From assembly GCA_004335635.1 (NCBI GenBank), contig QAXH01003087.1, positions 1 through 24,582 on the forward strand: a stretch of DNA of 24,582 nt, in the 5' to 3' direction. The position numbers were made by a program, and so were the translations under genes. The notes below the pieces were generated by a model that was given only the letters and a program-made list of their open reading frames with translations, did no database searches and was not told the DNA's origin. The DNA comes from Chloromonas sp. AAM2 (taxonomy: Eukaryota > Chlorophyta > Chlorophyceae > Chlamydomonadales > Chlamydomonadaceae). Positions 1 to 10,500 of the stretch are shown in pieces. Position 1 is the first letter of the stretch. Every line of letters starts with the position of its first letter.

Positions 1-2367
1 GCCTCTGCCCGCGCCCCCCGCCTGCCGGCCCGTCTTGACCTGAAGCGGACTGCCCATACCGCCCACACCCCCCACGTGCCTGATGCTTGCCCCAGTCCCA
101 GTGATAAGCCGCAACCCCGGGCTGGCCGCCCCGCCAATGCTCGTGTCGCTGCTTTCCCCGCGCATGACAAGGATTGCGGCCGCAGCTGACGGGTTCACTG
201 TGCTTTCCAAGGTGGCCGCCTTAGGCGATGAAGTAAGTTTACTCGGCGAGGCCGCTGCTCCTGCCTTGGGCGAGGATGACACTCGCATGCTAGCGAGAGT
301 AGTCATCAAGCCAGTGACGGAGGCCGTTGTTCTTGTCATGGGGTTGGATGTGACTTTGGACACTGGCTGGGCGGGTGCGCTGTCTGCAAAGGGGTTTCTT
401 ATCTGGGACATGTCCAGTGTGAGGTTGCTTTTCCTGCTGCTGGTTGTGCTGCTGGCGGCTCGCTTGGCAAAGGCTGCCGCTCCCGCTGCTGCTGCTGCAC
501 TGATTGCGCTGGCAGTTGCAGCTGTAGTTGCAGCGCTGCCTGCAGCAATGGCGGCCGCAGCAACCGTACCGGTAGCGCCAGTGTCAATGACTGATGTACT
601 GGATATGGCAGCTGTAATGCTAGCATTGCCAATGGTGGCAGTAGTGGCAGTGGTTTGGGCAATAGTGCCAGCACTTGAAGAGGCAGTGCTATCGGTGGCG
701 TTGGTGCGTGGTGTGAGAACCGTAGTCGCAGTCGTTGAGTGTGTGTTTGTGGAGTGAGTGGCGGCATGGGGTTGACTGGAGGTGGTGGTGGGTTCCAACG
801 GGGACGGGGTAGGCGTGCTGTGCGTGGGTGAACCTGGCTCCTGCACATGAGCAGCAGGCCGCCTGCCTGGCAACACACTGCGAACAGCCCAGGCATCGCC
901 CATCCCATCCGTTGCATCAGTGGAGCTAGCAAGTGGGTGTGTAGTGGCTGGTGATGCCTGCTGACCGCTAGGCCCCGGGGTGTGTGTGGTGACAGCAGGG
1001 CTATTGCTGCTTGGGGGTGTGAGGGTAGTGTTTGCTGGGAGTGTGGGTTTGACTGCTGGATGGGTTGGAGGCGCAGCTGGTGTTGTGCTGGGCTGCCCGC
1101 TGACTTGGGACTGAAGCCGTGCTTCTGGGTTATGACTGGCAGGCATTGGGGTGATTGCAGCCGCAGCTGTGGTGGCTTGTGAATTTGCAGTAAGCGCAAA
1201 ACCGTGTGATGATGAGGATGATGTGGTTGCTGGGAAAGGAGCAGGCCCAACTGGTGTCGGGATGCTGTTAGGCTGGGATATGGCAGCTGCTGTTGTGGTG
1301 CTAAGGCTATTGCCACGTGGGGTGTTGTTGGCTGAAGTGGGTGTCGACTCAATAGGTGCTGAGAATAACAAACCATACGCGCCTTTGCCTGTAAGCGCCG
1401 TACGGGTGGTGCCCTTCGCCCCTGTGGCTGTGGAACTCCCATAACCAGTCCCTGCTGTCCCTTGGTTAACCCCTGCCGTTGAGTTCACAGCCCCTGTTGT
1501 GACTGAAGGCACGCCTGCCCGTGCTGCATCCATGTCTAAGTTACGGAACATGCTTGCCAGCACATCTTCCCGGCCGCCAAACAAGCGGCCGTCTTCCGAG
1601 GCTGTCCGCCCACCGGTTGTTGTTGTTGTTGTTGCTGCCGGCCAGCCATTCAGCACACCATTCGTGCCTGCTGTGCTGGTGCCGCTTGTGCCGCCACCGG
1701 TTGCGCTGGTGCTGCGTGACTGGCTGCCAAGGCTCCAGCTGCGCCTGAACGACAGCTGTGCGGTGGATTTCGCACAGGGCGAGGAGGAGGGGGTGGCGGA
1801 GGAAGGTCGCACTGGGCCCTGCTGAGAACTGCCCGGCCATCCACGACTGCTACTAGTCACCTCCCTCATGCTCGCCACTCTATGCAATGGTGACATGGGC
1901 CGCTGCTTGGATGACGGTTGGCCTAAATGCATGCTGTGTGCCTGATTGATAGCCGTGCCTTGCGTGCCAGATTGTGTGGCAGGAGATCCATTGGCAATGT
2001 GTGGGTTGTGTATGTTCCATGGAAGGCGACCGGAGGGGCTAGCTGGAAGGTACATGTGCAAGGCTGGAGCTGATGAGGGGCGGTTTGTCTTGCTGCTTGT
2101 TGCCCCTGGTATGTTGCTGCTGCTGTTGATGCTGGCGGATGCGTTGCTGTGTGATGTGACATGTATGGGTATGTGTGTGACCTGATCCGGGGTGGAGTTT
2201 GTGGTGGCTGTTTGTGTGGCTGGTGTGGCACGCCGGCTGGCTGAGCTGACACGCAGCAGAGGTGTGATGGCTTCCAAGGGGCTGTTGCTGAGCGGCGAAT
2301 CTGCGCGGATTGTACTTTGACTGCCACTGCAGCCGGATGGGAGGGAAGCAAAGGGATGTGCTTGAGA

Positions 2368-2415
<48 letters not shown>

Positions 2416-3023
2416 CTGTGTCTCGGTCAACACTGTGCGCGCTTTGTCATGCCAGAGCAAACAGATCAGGAGTGAACATGCAGACATGGCATGCAAGTAT
2501 GTTTCAGTGTTTGCATGTAATGGAGAGCGTTACTGCTTTGCATGGCCGGACGAGCGAGACCACTAGTGATGATGAAGACGTGGCGTGCACATGCGCCTTG
2601 CATGGCAAGCCGATGGCCAGGTTCGGGTCGTGAGCCGACTGCCTGTTCGTGTGGCATTGGTCGTACCTGTCTAGAACGTACACCGGCCGCCCTGTTGCTT
2701 GTGGGCTCTTGGCTAATGCCCTAGCTGCGTCTTTTGCAGCTTGGCTTTTGCTCACCAAGCTCTGACGTGCGCCTGCAATGCACACATGTAAGAACAAGTC
2801 AAGCCACACGCTATGCGCACGCTTATGCAGTCAAGAAGCAGTGCATGCCCTGCTCTCATGTCCAGGCAAAGGGGTGTGGCATGACAGGTAGCCGCAGAGT
2901 CCATGCACATGGCAAGCAGTGTCCTTACTTGCCGGTAGTGGGCGTGGCAATGTCCCATGTGCCATGCCCCAAGTTCTGATGAGCCTCACCTAGGACCTCA
3001 AAGGAGGCGCCTTCGGGCTTCAT
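1..3023 (-). CDS. Large Ser/Thr/Ala/Pro-rich protein, 5' part (3' end beyond the window)
   Basis: No family is recognised. Proposed exons: 3023-2990, 2772-2667 and 2326-1, with GT-AG introns and matching phases (1, then 2). The ATG at 3023 is the first in its frame after an in-frame stop about 17 codons upstream. The third exon is open for 775 codons to the window edge and has no stop in this frame, which is the strongest sign that it codes. About 822 residues are visible. The N-terminus is ordinary (starts MKPEGASFEVLG, then a Lys/Ala-rich helix-like stretch). After residue ~47 it is rich in Ser, Thr, Ala, Pro and Gly, with a poly-Thr run near residue 278 and a poly-Ala run near 650, and looks disordered. 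One less repetitive segment lies near residues 680-700 (LDMSQIRNPFADS). The third-exon acceptor could also be one of two sites a few bases further in. Coding is fairly sure; the exact 5' joins are inference. Confidence 0.68.
2371..2412. repeat. (TG)21 microsatellite
   Basis: A pure TG run of 42 bases. In the gene model above it falls in the second intron, 45 bases outside the third exon. The flanking reading frame stays open through it as a Thr-His repeat, so an intron-retained or alternative upstream exon cannot be excluded. Confidence 0.95.
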
Positions 3024-3372
3024 GACCGCGTCCTCCAAATCGCAGGAGTTTGCGATGGTCGTATTTTCAAAGAGTCATGCCAAGGGCAGCCACTACACAC
3101 AATGTGGACCCTGAATGGTAAGAGCGGGCGCAACGAGGAGCGCCTGGGCGGCATTCACACACATGAGACGTGCGAAAAGTCCAGTCCACCACGGCATTGT
3201 ACACGAGTTCTGCTGTGCTCACAATGTTAGCCGAAGGGGGAGCCCTGAGCATCTGTAGTCATCCAGCTCCGTACCTTACATCCAGCGTTAGCTTCGCCAC
3301 TGGTTGAAGCAGACAACAGGACGTCGGTACTTCCGGTGGTTTGTATGCTTGTCCTTTACTCCGCGCAGGCTC

Positions 3373-3405
3373 GGCCGTTGTTGGGCGCTCGTCGTAACAA
3401 CGGCC
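3373..3405. promoter_or_regulatory. GC-rich upstream region with a short hairpin
   Basis: Perfect 10-base inverted arms (GGCCGTTGTT and AACAACGGCC) flank a 13-base loop. They lie about 350 bases upstream of the proposed start of the left-end gene, in the most GC/CpG-rich part of the 3024-4500 gap. It may mark the promoter or 5' UTR. No clear TATA box was seen. Function is inference. Confidence 0.3.
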
Positions 3406-3429
3406 TTGTTTTTGCTTGCTTAAAATGGA

Positions 3430-4510
3430 TTAATTCACTGGGACCAACAACAAATGCGGAGGCGCAAATGAATTGCAAGCATTCGGAGCCGTATCAAGTC
3501 GGTTGAAACGTTCGTTGTGTCCTTTTGCATAATACGAAAATGTCCTTGATATCGCACCATCCATAACACGTCCATCTGTGCGGGGGCAGGCTGTGGATGC
3601 CGTGTGTACGCTTCCTGTGTTTACCTGACAGGGCAGCCGAGTGGATGCATGCATGCACACACGCGTTCCAGGCCAGCTCCGCCCATACACAAGTTGCATG
3701 TTAACTTGACATGTCGAGCAGGGGTGCTGCTGTTCGCATGCACAGTTGACATGCCCCTGGCAACGGTGTGCTCACAGGTTAGGTGACAGTTTAGGCAGCT
3801 CACCCACGATTTGGCATGTGTGCGCACCAGGCATGACCAGCCCAGGCGCTGATCATGTGGCAAGCCTGGCGAACGTGGTGCCAATGCGTCAAACAAGGCC
3901 ATTCATTGATTGCATCTTGTCCCAAACAGGAGACACTTGAACTTTCGAACAATCTGCTCCGCTGATGCGACCCGTGTTGGATAAATGGCATTGGCGTAAT
4001 TTGCCTGCAAGCTGGTGCAGCTCATCAGGTGGGTATACATGCCAAAGCAGTGGCGCCATTGATTGCATTCACCATACACCATACAGCTGGTGTGCAATCA
4101 GCGTGCTGTATGTGCTGTGCAGCAACAATGCGCATACGTGCAGCTGCTGATGGGCAGCCTACCGTCATGTCTGCTGCATGTACTGCTGTAGTCACTGGTG
4201 CAATGCCTGCTGTCTGTTACCAACCCTTTACTGGCACTGCTTGCATGCGCCACATGCCTGCAGGACAAAATGAATAAGCGCAGAACAGTGGCCACGCTGC
4301 TGCGGCACGCTGCCATGTCACACATAACACATTTCACAGCACAGCAGGTGCCTGATATACCTGGATGCTGCTGCAGGTGTCTGCATGTGACTGCCAGCAG
4401 CAGCACATCATATTGCTGGGTGCACGCGTCTCAGCACCAGTCCGGTGTGCTGCTGAATGTGCAGTGAAACTGGTCCATGTGCTGTTGCATACGTGTGCAT
4501 GCTGTATGCC
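3430..4510. other. Gene-poor stretch
   Basis: Short overlapping open frames on both strands, rich in GCATGC/TGCATG words, with no conserved motif, no convincing exon and no long frame. It may include decayed upstream parts of the copia element that becomes recognisable from about 4520. Confidence 0.5.
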
Positions 4511-4519
4511 TGCTTGCTT

Positions 4520-4875
4520 GGTGCATTTGTGTACGGGCTGTACATCCTGCGAAGATGACATGCGGTGGCAGCAGCCCAGGTTGTCAGTGCTGAGTTATGG
4601 CATCCATGCATGGGCCATCTTGGGTATGATAACGTGCAGCGGTTACCTGGCATGGTGGATGGTGTGCGGCTATCGCACGGCAAGTGTGACACAACATGCA
4701 GCACGTGTCAGATGGCTAACCAGCGAGCTCAGCCTCGGACAGCCTGGCGGCTACCCCGCTTGATCTGTTGCACACAGATGTGTGTGGCCCCCTACCAGTG
4801 GAGGCCACTGGAGGTAAACGCTATTTTGTCAGCGTTTTAGATGATTACTCCATTGCCATCTGTCCAACAACCTGT
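4520..4875 (+). pseudogene. Broken Ty1/copia integrase fragment (GAG-pre-integrase and integrase start)
   Basis: The retrotransposon polyprotein segment reads VYGLYIL, then AELWHPCMGHLGYDN (His-His of the HHCC zinc finger), then CxxxCSTC (the Cys side), followed in another frame by LDLLHTDVCGPLPVEATGG and VLDDYS. HTDVCGP carries the first catalytic Asp of the integrase core, and LDDYS follows it as in copia elements. At least two breaks are visible: an in-frame TGA near 4556 and a frameshift near 4750 between the zinc finger and the core. No reverse transcriptase, RNase H, LTR or target-site duplication was found, so this is a dead, truncated copy. The family call is firm; the ends are approximate. 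Confidence 0.82.
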
Positions 4876-5182
4876 GAACCATATAGCGGCACTAGGCGCA
4901 CGGAGCTGGCTGCCCTCTAGCTGAAGACTCGTGGAACGGCTGCATACACACTCAGGGCTGTCTTCCAACCAGGTTCAGTCTAAGACACACAGAACTTGAC
5001 GTTCATGGATTTTGGATTGCAAGGCCATCGGCATGGGCTGCAGCGATGCATGAGTGGCAGCAAATGCCGCTTTGTTCCATTGTGGCGCATGTCATTTGTT
5101 CTTAAAAGTGCCACAAGCACACATGACAATGGTGAGCATTTATAAGTAGCTAGCAGGGAGAGAATGCCCACCACTCCAACTG

Positions 5183-7609
5183 ATGTTCCTGGGGAGCATG
5201 TCCCTCACTCGACGGTTACAGCCACGTGAGTCGGATGAGTCACAGTCAAATGGCACTCAAACTCACAGCAAGCACAGATCGATGAGACTGCAACACCAGC
5301 CTTACATGCGTTCCAGAAGAAATAGATGCTCGATCGCGACAATGGCCTGGCTTCCTGAGAAGGCCCATGTGCAGCTCCAAATCTTGGTCATCACCATCGC
5401 TGCTGCCATAGTCTGCTATATCTACCTTCCATGCGCACTACTTATTCTTTACAATTACATCTGGTGGCTTTTGTACTCGGGGACAGTGCAATTTGCCGTC
5501 CCACGCAACGCAGCCAGCGCCATTGAACCGGCCGTACCCAAAATTCTGCATCAAACATGGCGCGACAAGGACGTGCCCATCAAATGGAAGGAGGCGCAGG
5601 AATCGTGCATAGCAGCGCACCCAGGCTACGAGTATAAGTTATGGACAGACGCAGACGCCGAGAAGGTGAACAGAAGTCGCTTCGAGTTGCATGCAGCTGC
5701 TGTCAATGCTCAAAGGACCTTGCTAAGCAAAGCATCCTGGGTGCACGCAAGGTTGTGAGGCAAACAGCAGCTCGCCTTTGACATCCCAAGGTTGCCTTTG
5801 CATGCTGCGCAGCTGATTGCAGACAAGTTTCCTTGGTTCTTGGACGCCTACCTTGCCTACCCACACAACATACAGCGCGCAGACGTCCTGCGATACTTCG
5901 TGCTGTATCAATACGGAGGCATCTACTTGGTGAGCATGCATATGGCGTGCAGGGTTGCATGGACAAACTTGCGTGATGTGACTGCTATGGGGCGATGAGC
6001 ACTTGGGAGCAGGCTCACCCAACTGTACGTGCTTAATCATATTGTCCGTAAGGCGTGATTTACTTCAGTGTGCAGTGAGTTAGGCATGGAAAGCGTGCAT
6101 ATTGCGAATGGCTGGCAGGACACGCACGTGCGTCGCATGCCTGCTGGTTGGCAGCCGACAGGGCTGCGTGCATGGCCATGCTTGTACTCAAAACCAGACG
6201 CACGTCAGACATGTGTCCGCAGCCGCCTGGAAGCAATCATCTCAACACACATAGCGTCACGCATGTGCAAGTGCATCTGAATTGTACACTGCATCTGGAT
6301 TGCCTGGATTGTACTGAACGCACAAGCAGCTGCACCTGCCCAACCCCGTTTTCAAGGAGTGTCCATGTGCCTCCTTCAGGATTTGGACGTGCACTGCTTG
6401 AAAAGCCTGGACGCTTTCCGGGATGCCAACTTCACGGCACCCAAGACATACCCTGTCGGTGAGCGGCCCATGTCCCTCTTGGATGCAGGCTGGAGCGTTG
6501 TGTTGAGGGGCCAGACACGGTAGTCCATGCGTTTCTTGAAGTCAGGGTGCTGTTGTTCACAGGGGTATGGCAAGGTAGGTCATGTCATGGAGCGGGTCAG
6601 CACTAAAGTCTGCCTGGAACGCCTACTGTACTGCTCCATCCAGGTATTATATGGGAGCCTCTTACATTGCAAGCACTGCCTATTTTGATTGCCACGTGGT
6701 GTCACATGCATGAATGGGCTCAGGGTGCCTTCGCAGGCTACTGCCATCAGTGTTCTGAGCTCAATTGATAGATGTGCTCATGTGCCTGCTTTCCGTCCTG
6801 CAGGCGTGTCCAATGACGTTTTGATATCCAAGCCAGGCGATCCCTTTGCACACCAGCTCATACACAAGCTGGCGGGATGGCAGAAGAATCTGCTTGTCAG
6901 GTATGCGCTGTGCACATGAGGCACATGGTTGGACGCATGCCTGAGTGGGGTTGGACCTCAGTCTTTGGTTATTGTTGGTTTGGTGGTGTTCCCTCCACAA
7001 GTGTAGGACATCCTCATCCAATGCAATCCAACACGCTGCTCTGAGCACTCTTTGTGTTGATTGCCTTGAACCTTGAAGGTTGCCCTGGTTCGCCAGATGT
7101 GTTTGCTTGCTGGTCTGACACACTCCGACGCTAAGCTGCGCAGTGCTCTTCCTTTGCCCTGTAGGTACGTCACCGTCATGTTCACGACAGGACCCATGTT
7201 CGTGACAGTGCAGTACACCCTCTCCTCACACAAGTGTGATATCACCATACTGCCAACTGACGTGTACGGAAAGTACAACCATACCGCTGCGGCGTACCTC
7301 AAGCACCTTCATGGCAGCTCCTGGCACGGAAATGATGCGCAGTACATCTTCTGGCTTGAGCACTACGGTATCAAGGCACTTGCCTTGTTAGGACTGCTAG
7401 CTGTGACAGGCGGTACAGCATACGTTTTGTACCGCAGGGCAAACACCAGGTCGGACAGCCGGGGTAGTGGTTTTCCAGCGCCAGAAGCCAGACTCAGCTT
7501 CAGTCAATGGATGGGACCTAGTTTAAGACGGATATCATCATTATCATCGCTTATGGGTTCACCCAATCTGCGGACTGTTACGCCCGTTCGAGCACGAGTG
7601 CCTGTGTAA
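5183..7609 (+). CDS. GT32-family membrane glycosyltransferase (DXD; SUR1/CSH1/OCH1-like)
   Basis: Likely transfers a sugar from a nucleotide donor in the Golgi; fungal relatives mannosylate inositol-phosphorylceramide. Exons 5183-5665, 5813-5929, 6380-6458, 6804-6900 and 7165-7609 join in frame to 406 residues. If the second in-frame ATG at 5342 is used, the protein has 353 residues and starts just before the first membrane segment, which I think at least as likely. Features in the long model: hydrophobic segment ~63-99; PKILHQTWRDKDVP at ~119; RADVLRYFVLYQYGGIYL; DLD (DXD) at 201-203, created across the exon 2/3 junction; GVSND at 227-231; VTVMFTTGPMF near 261; GSSWHGNDA near 309; a second membrane helix ~327-348; then a Ser/Arg-rich tail. 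All are family hallmarks in the right order. The donor and acceptor substrates cannot be read from the sequence. Confidence 0.9.
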
Positions 7610-7865
7610 CATTGGAGTAACATTGTGGTACTGACATAGTTAGAATAGCAATCGACGTGTCTCTGAACGCTGGTGAATATCCGATGTGATGACCAATCGT
7701 TGGCCATCACGTTGAATGGCCACGTGTATGACCACTTATCGGACCTCCTAGACATATCGTGGTACTGTCTGACATGGCTTGACCTCTACTGCAGACAGTC
7801 ACTTTGCCCGGTTTTCCTGACTTTTCCTTGGTGGTCTCTTTCTTGCTCAGGATAGGTCAGGGAGG

Positions 7866-7870
7866 TGTAA
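7866..7870 (+). terminator. Candidate TGTAA poly(A) signal of the GT32 gene
   Basis: TGTAA, the poly(A) signal used by volvocine green algae, occurs about 257 bases after the GT32 stop codon. A second copy follows near 7978. The five-base match alone is weak; position and lineage make it plausible. Confidence 0.4.
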
Positions 7871-8089
7871 GTGTGGCATAATCTAGTGTAGCAATTGGCT
7901 TGCCCCTCGTGGCTCTGAACACCACTGACGGCAATACATAATTGCATCGTACCTTGCTGGATGGTGCACAACTGCCCATGTAATTCATTCCTCACTACAA
8001 AGTGTTGAGATTGCCATAGCTTGAGATGGGTAATTGATGACGGAATGCCCTTACAGGTTGCAGTTTGACATGCAGACAAGTACATTCAA

Positions 8090-8290
8090 TAATGGGTATG
8101 TATTGATTACATCAGGGGTGCACCGAGTCCGAACGCTAGCAATCCAGAGATGAGTCTGGATACCGTCCTAACAAACCCTGAGCAACAGAAGGCAACCTCA
8201 AGGCGCAAAGAGCCAAGAACACAGAAGTCAAGCACTGTGGACAAACAAAGGAATGGGTCAACTATTCATCACCTTGTGGCTGAGGCTGTC
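8090..8290 (+). repeat. Dispersed element copy 1, with conserved short coding stretch
   Basis: This block is found again, inverted, at about 14000-14275. The match runs from TATTGATTACA and GAACGCTAGC through a stretch translating to LDTVLTNPEQQKAT, RRKE and RTQKS, and ends near TCAACTATTCATCACCTTGT. Here the reading frame starts with the ATG at 8150 and stays open to 8566 (138 codons). The other copy has a one-base insertion that stops the frame early. The pattern suggests a transposable element with a protein-coding tail. No transposase catalytic motif or terminal repeat was identified. Confidence 0.72.
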
Positions 8291-9760
8291 AGACATGGGT
8301 TGAGCAGGTGCAGCAGTTTTTTTGAAGGACGGGAAACCAAGTCTGGGCCTAAGATGGCAACCATGCTGCTGAGACTTGGCAGGTGTGATCCAAGTACAAG
8401 TACTGTGACTAGAAGTAAGCCTGTTGACTGGCAATTGTTGGAGAAAGTGGCTCCCGTTACTTCAAAACGGTCGATTTTGGGAATTTTGTTTTTAAACAAT
8501 GCCTTACAGGTACCTAGGCAGTACCTATCTGTACCACTTGGAATCAGCATTGTAAGGTGGAATTGAGTTTGTGGGGTAGCATGTTGTCAGCCAGTTTGCC
8601 TGGGCATAACTTTTCACTATGGCGGCCAAATCGCACAAAACATGGTGCTTCCTGTAACAAGGGCTGTCTGTGACCCAACGTCTACCACAACACACGATGT
8701 TCACCTTGATATGTTTGAGGCCATGCTGAGTTTCCCCGCCATCCGTGAGGAAATGGGCTCCAAACATGGCTGTGCGTGAGATCTGACAAAACCCTGATTT
8801 TGCAAAGGTTTAGGTGGCAGGCACTTTTGGTGAGCTGCCTTCTCATGGCAAGAAAAATCCAGTCTGCCTGGTGGTGAACGCTCACCCTCTGCCAATACTC
8901 CATCAGAGCAGCGAACACACGTGATAGTTACCAGGGCCTCAGCTAGCATGACAGGTTGTGCACTACAAGGCCTGCTGTGCCAGCTTGCAGGGTTAAGGCT
9001 TGACTGAGCACCAAACGCCATGGCCGAAATGAGCACTGGTCTACAAAACCTCAACTTTGAAGTCATTCCAAAACCACGGGCCAGCGTATTTTAGCCCAAA
9101 TCTTGCATGGACTGATTGAGTTTGGCAGGTCAAAAACTGTGTACCAGTCATTTCACAACATGCTGACCATGTTAGGGCCTGGCAGTGGCTATGATTGCTG
9201 ACAGGTGTTCGACGGTTCAAACTAGAAACAAAGTACGAACAACAAGGCAACAATACCGGGTTAAAGAACGGAGATTAATGACTGGCTTCAGCAGCGACAG
9301 ACATGATCAACATGTGCTTGGCGCACGTCTACTGGAGCCTCCAATCAAACAGGAAATGGGTTGGATTGAGCACCGCTTATGCTCAGGAGTCACGACTGAC
9401 GCAAACTGCGTGATAGAAACAACTTGCCAAAATGGTGTGCTCCGTAAGGAAATGAAGTCAAACATTATTGGCAGCAAACCCGCCTGCCACTTAGAGTCCA
9501 TAGCAAAGCGACACAGCTCAACAACAAGAGTTCAACCCTGGGTCGTGGAACCAGAGCACAACGTACAACAGACGTGACCAAACGATGCCAAACCAATAGG
9601 TCACCTATTTCTTTTCCCCTCTTGCCCCTGCTGAGCAGTCCTCCCCGGACTGAAGGCCATGTAAACAACAACAACAACAAACGATGCCAAACGTATTGTT
9701 GCGTGCCGGAGCAGTCGAAGTACCAGTTGACAAAAGATACAAAGTAAAGATCAACCATCA
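8291..9760. other. Gene-poor DNA, possibly remains of the same element
   Basis: Contains medium-length open frames (8150-8566 plus, 8701-9066 minus, 9185-9577 plus) without recognisable domains. The minus frame has a CVRC and a later Cys/His-containing stretch, but nothing that fixes a family. A segment near 9630-9656 (CCCTGCTGAGCAGTC then CCCCGGACTG) resembles one near 19470-19502. No supported gene. Confidence 0.4.
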
Positions 9761-9891
9761 TACCCCCATGAAACCGTTGCTTGGTATCTTCACACCTTTG
9801 GCATGGTAAACCAGGGTTGTTGCAACACGATAGTACAACTCACCTTTGGAGAAGCGCCGCATCTTGGACTGCTTGGACGCTCCCACCTCAG

Positions 9892-10164
9892 CCGGTCACA
9901 CAGCCGATACACCCACTTCCTGGGATTGTACATGGCTTTCGTACGGGAAGCGTGACTTGCACCTCACCACAGACAAGCACCTGGCCCCTCACAAAGCGCA
10001 CTACACTAATACACATTATACCATCAATAGACCATCAATAGACCAATAAACCATTTGCACACTCCAACCGATCACACACAGCAGGTATCCCCACCTTCTG
10101 GAGTGAATGATACCTGACAGTTGTACATGGCTTGGCAAGTGTGAAGTGCATAATGCACCTCACC
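9892..10164. repeat. Diverged tandem duplication, about 175 bases apart
   Basis: 9892-9970 and 10068-10164 share the same order of words: CCGGTCACACA or CCGATCACACA, a CCCAC-CTTCTGG-like block, TTGTACATGGCTT, a GTGACTTGCACCTCACC or GTGAAGTGCA...CACCTCACC end. Short direct repeats (ACCATCAATAG) lie between them at 10019-10048. No coding potential was recognised. Confidence 0.55.
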
Positions 10165-10209
10165 GTACTCAACAATAGACCAGGCAGCCCCTGCACTCCT
10201 ACCACTTTG

Positions 10210-10214
10210 TTACA
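10210..10214 (-). terminator. Candidate TGTAA poly(A) signal of the esterase gene
   Basis: TGTAA on the minus strand, about 290 bases past the TAG stop at 10501. It is a good position for the green-algal signal but was not tested. Confidence 0.4.
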
Positions 10215-10500
10215 GTGGCATCGCGACATGCAGACCAGTATTTTAGGTATCTGTTCTGTACACAATCCTGGTCCTCCGTTAATGCCCGGCCACTACTCCC
10301 ACCCTCCTGCTGCTACAGCACATTCTGTATTGTCTGCTTGGTTTTCTCGCTGCCTATTGCTGCTCTTGCTGCTGATAGTCAACTCAACTGTGTTGTATTT
10401 GGTCGAGAGGAAGAGCAACAGATGTCTTCATTTGAGAGGAGCAATAGCACACGCACACACGAACAGCCTGGCGATCACACCTTCTCTCTGTCTACTGCTG

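Noticed and set aside
83..757. Plus-strand 224-codon open frame rich in Val/Ala/Leu
   Set aside because: It is the antisense of the Ser/Thr/Ala-rich minus-strand exon; its composition is what complementing those codons produces, and it has no domain.
399..1442. Minus-strand 347-codon open frame rich in Pro/Leu/Gln/His
   Set aside because: It is in a shifted frame of the same region; the alternative minus frame is open over 820 codons and joins upstream exons in phase.
8681..8715. Similarity of GTCTACCACAACACACGATG to a word at 23219
   Set aside because: The match is short and gapped, and the flanks do not continue it; it could be chance in CA-rich DNA.
9465..9577. tRNA-like B-box word (GAGTTCAACCCTGGGTC)
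   Set aside because: No matching A box, acceptor stem or cloverleaf could be folded around it.
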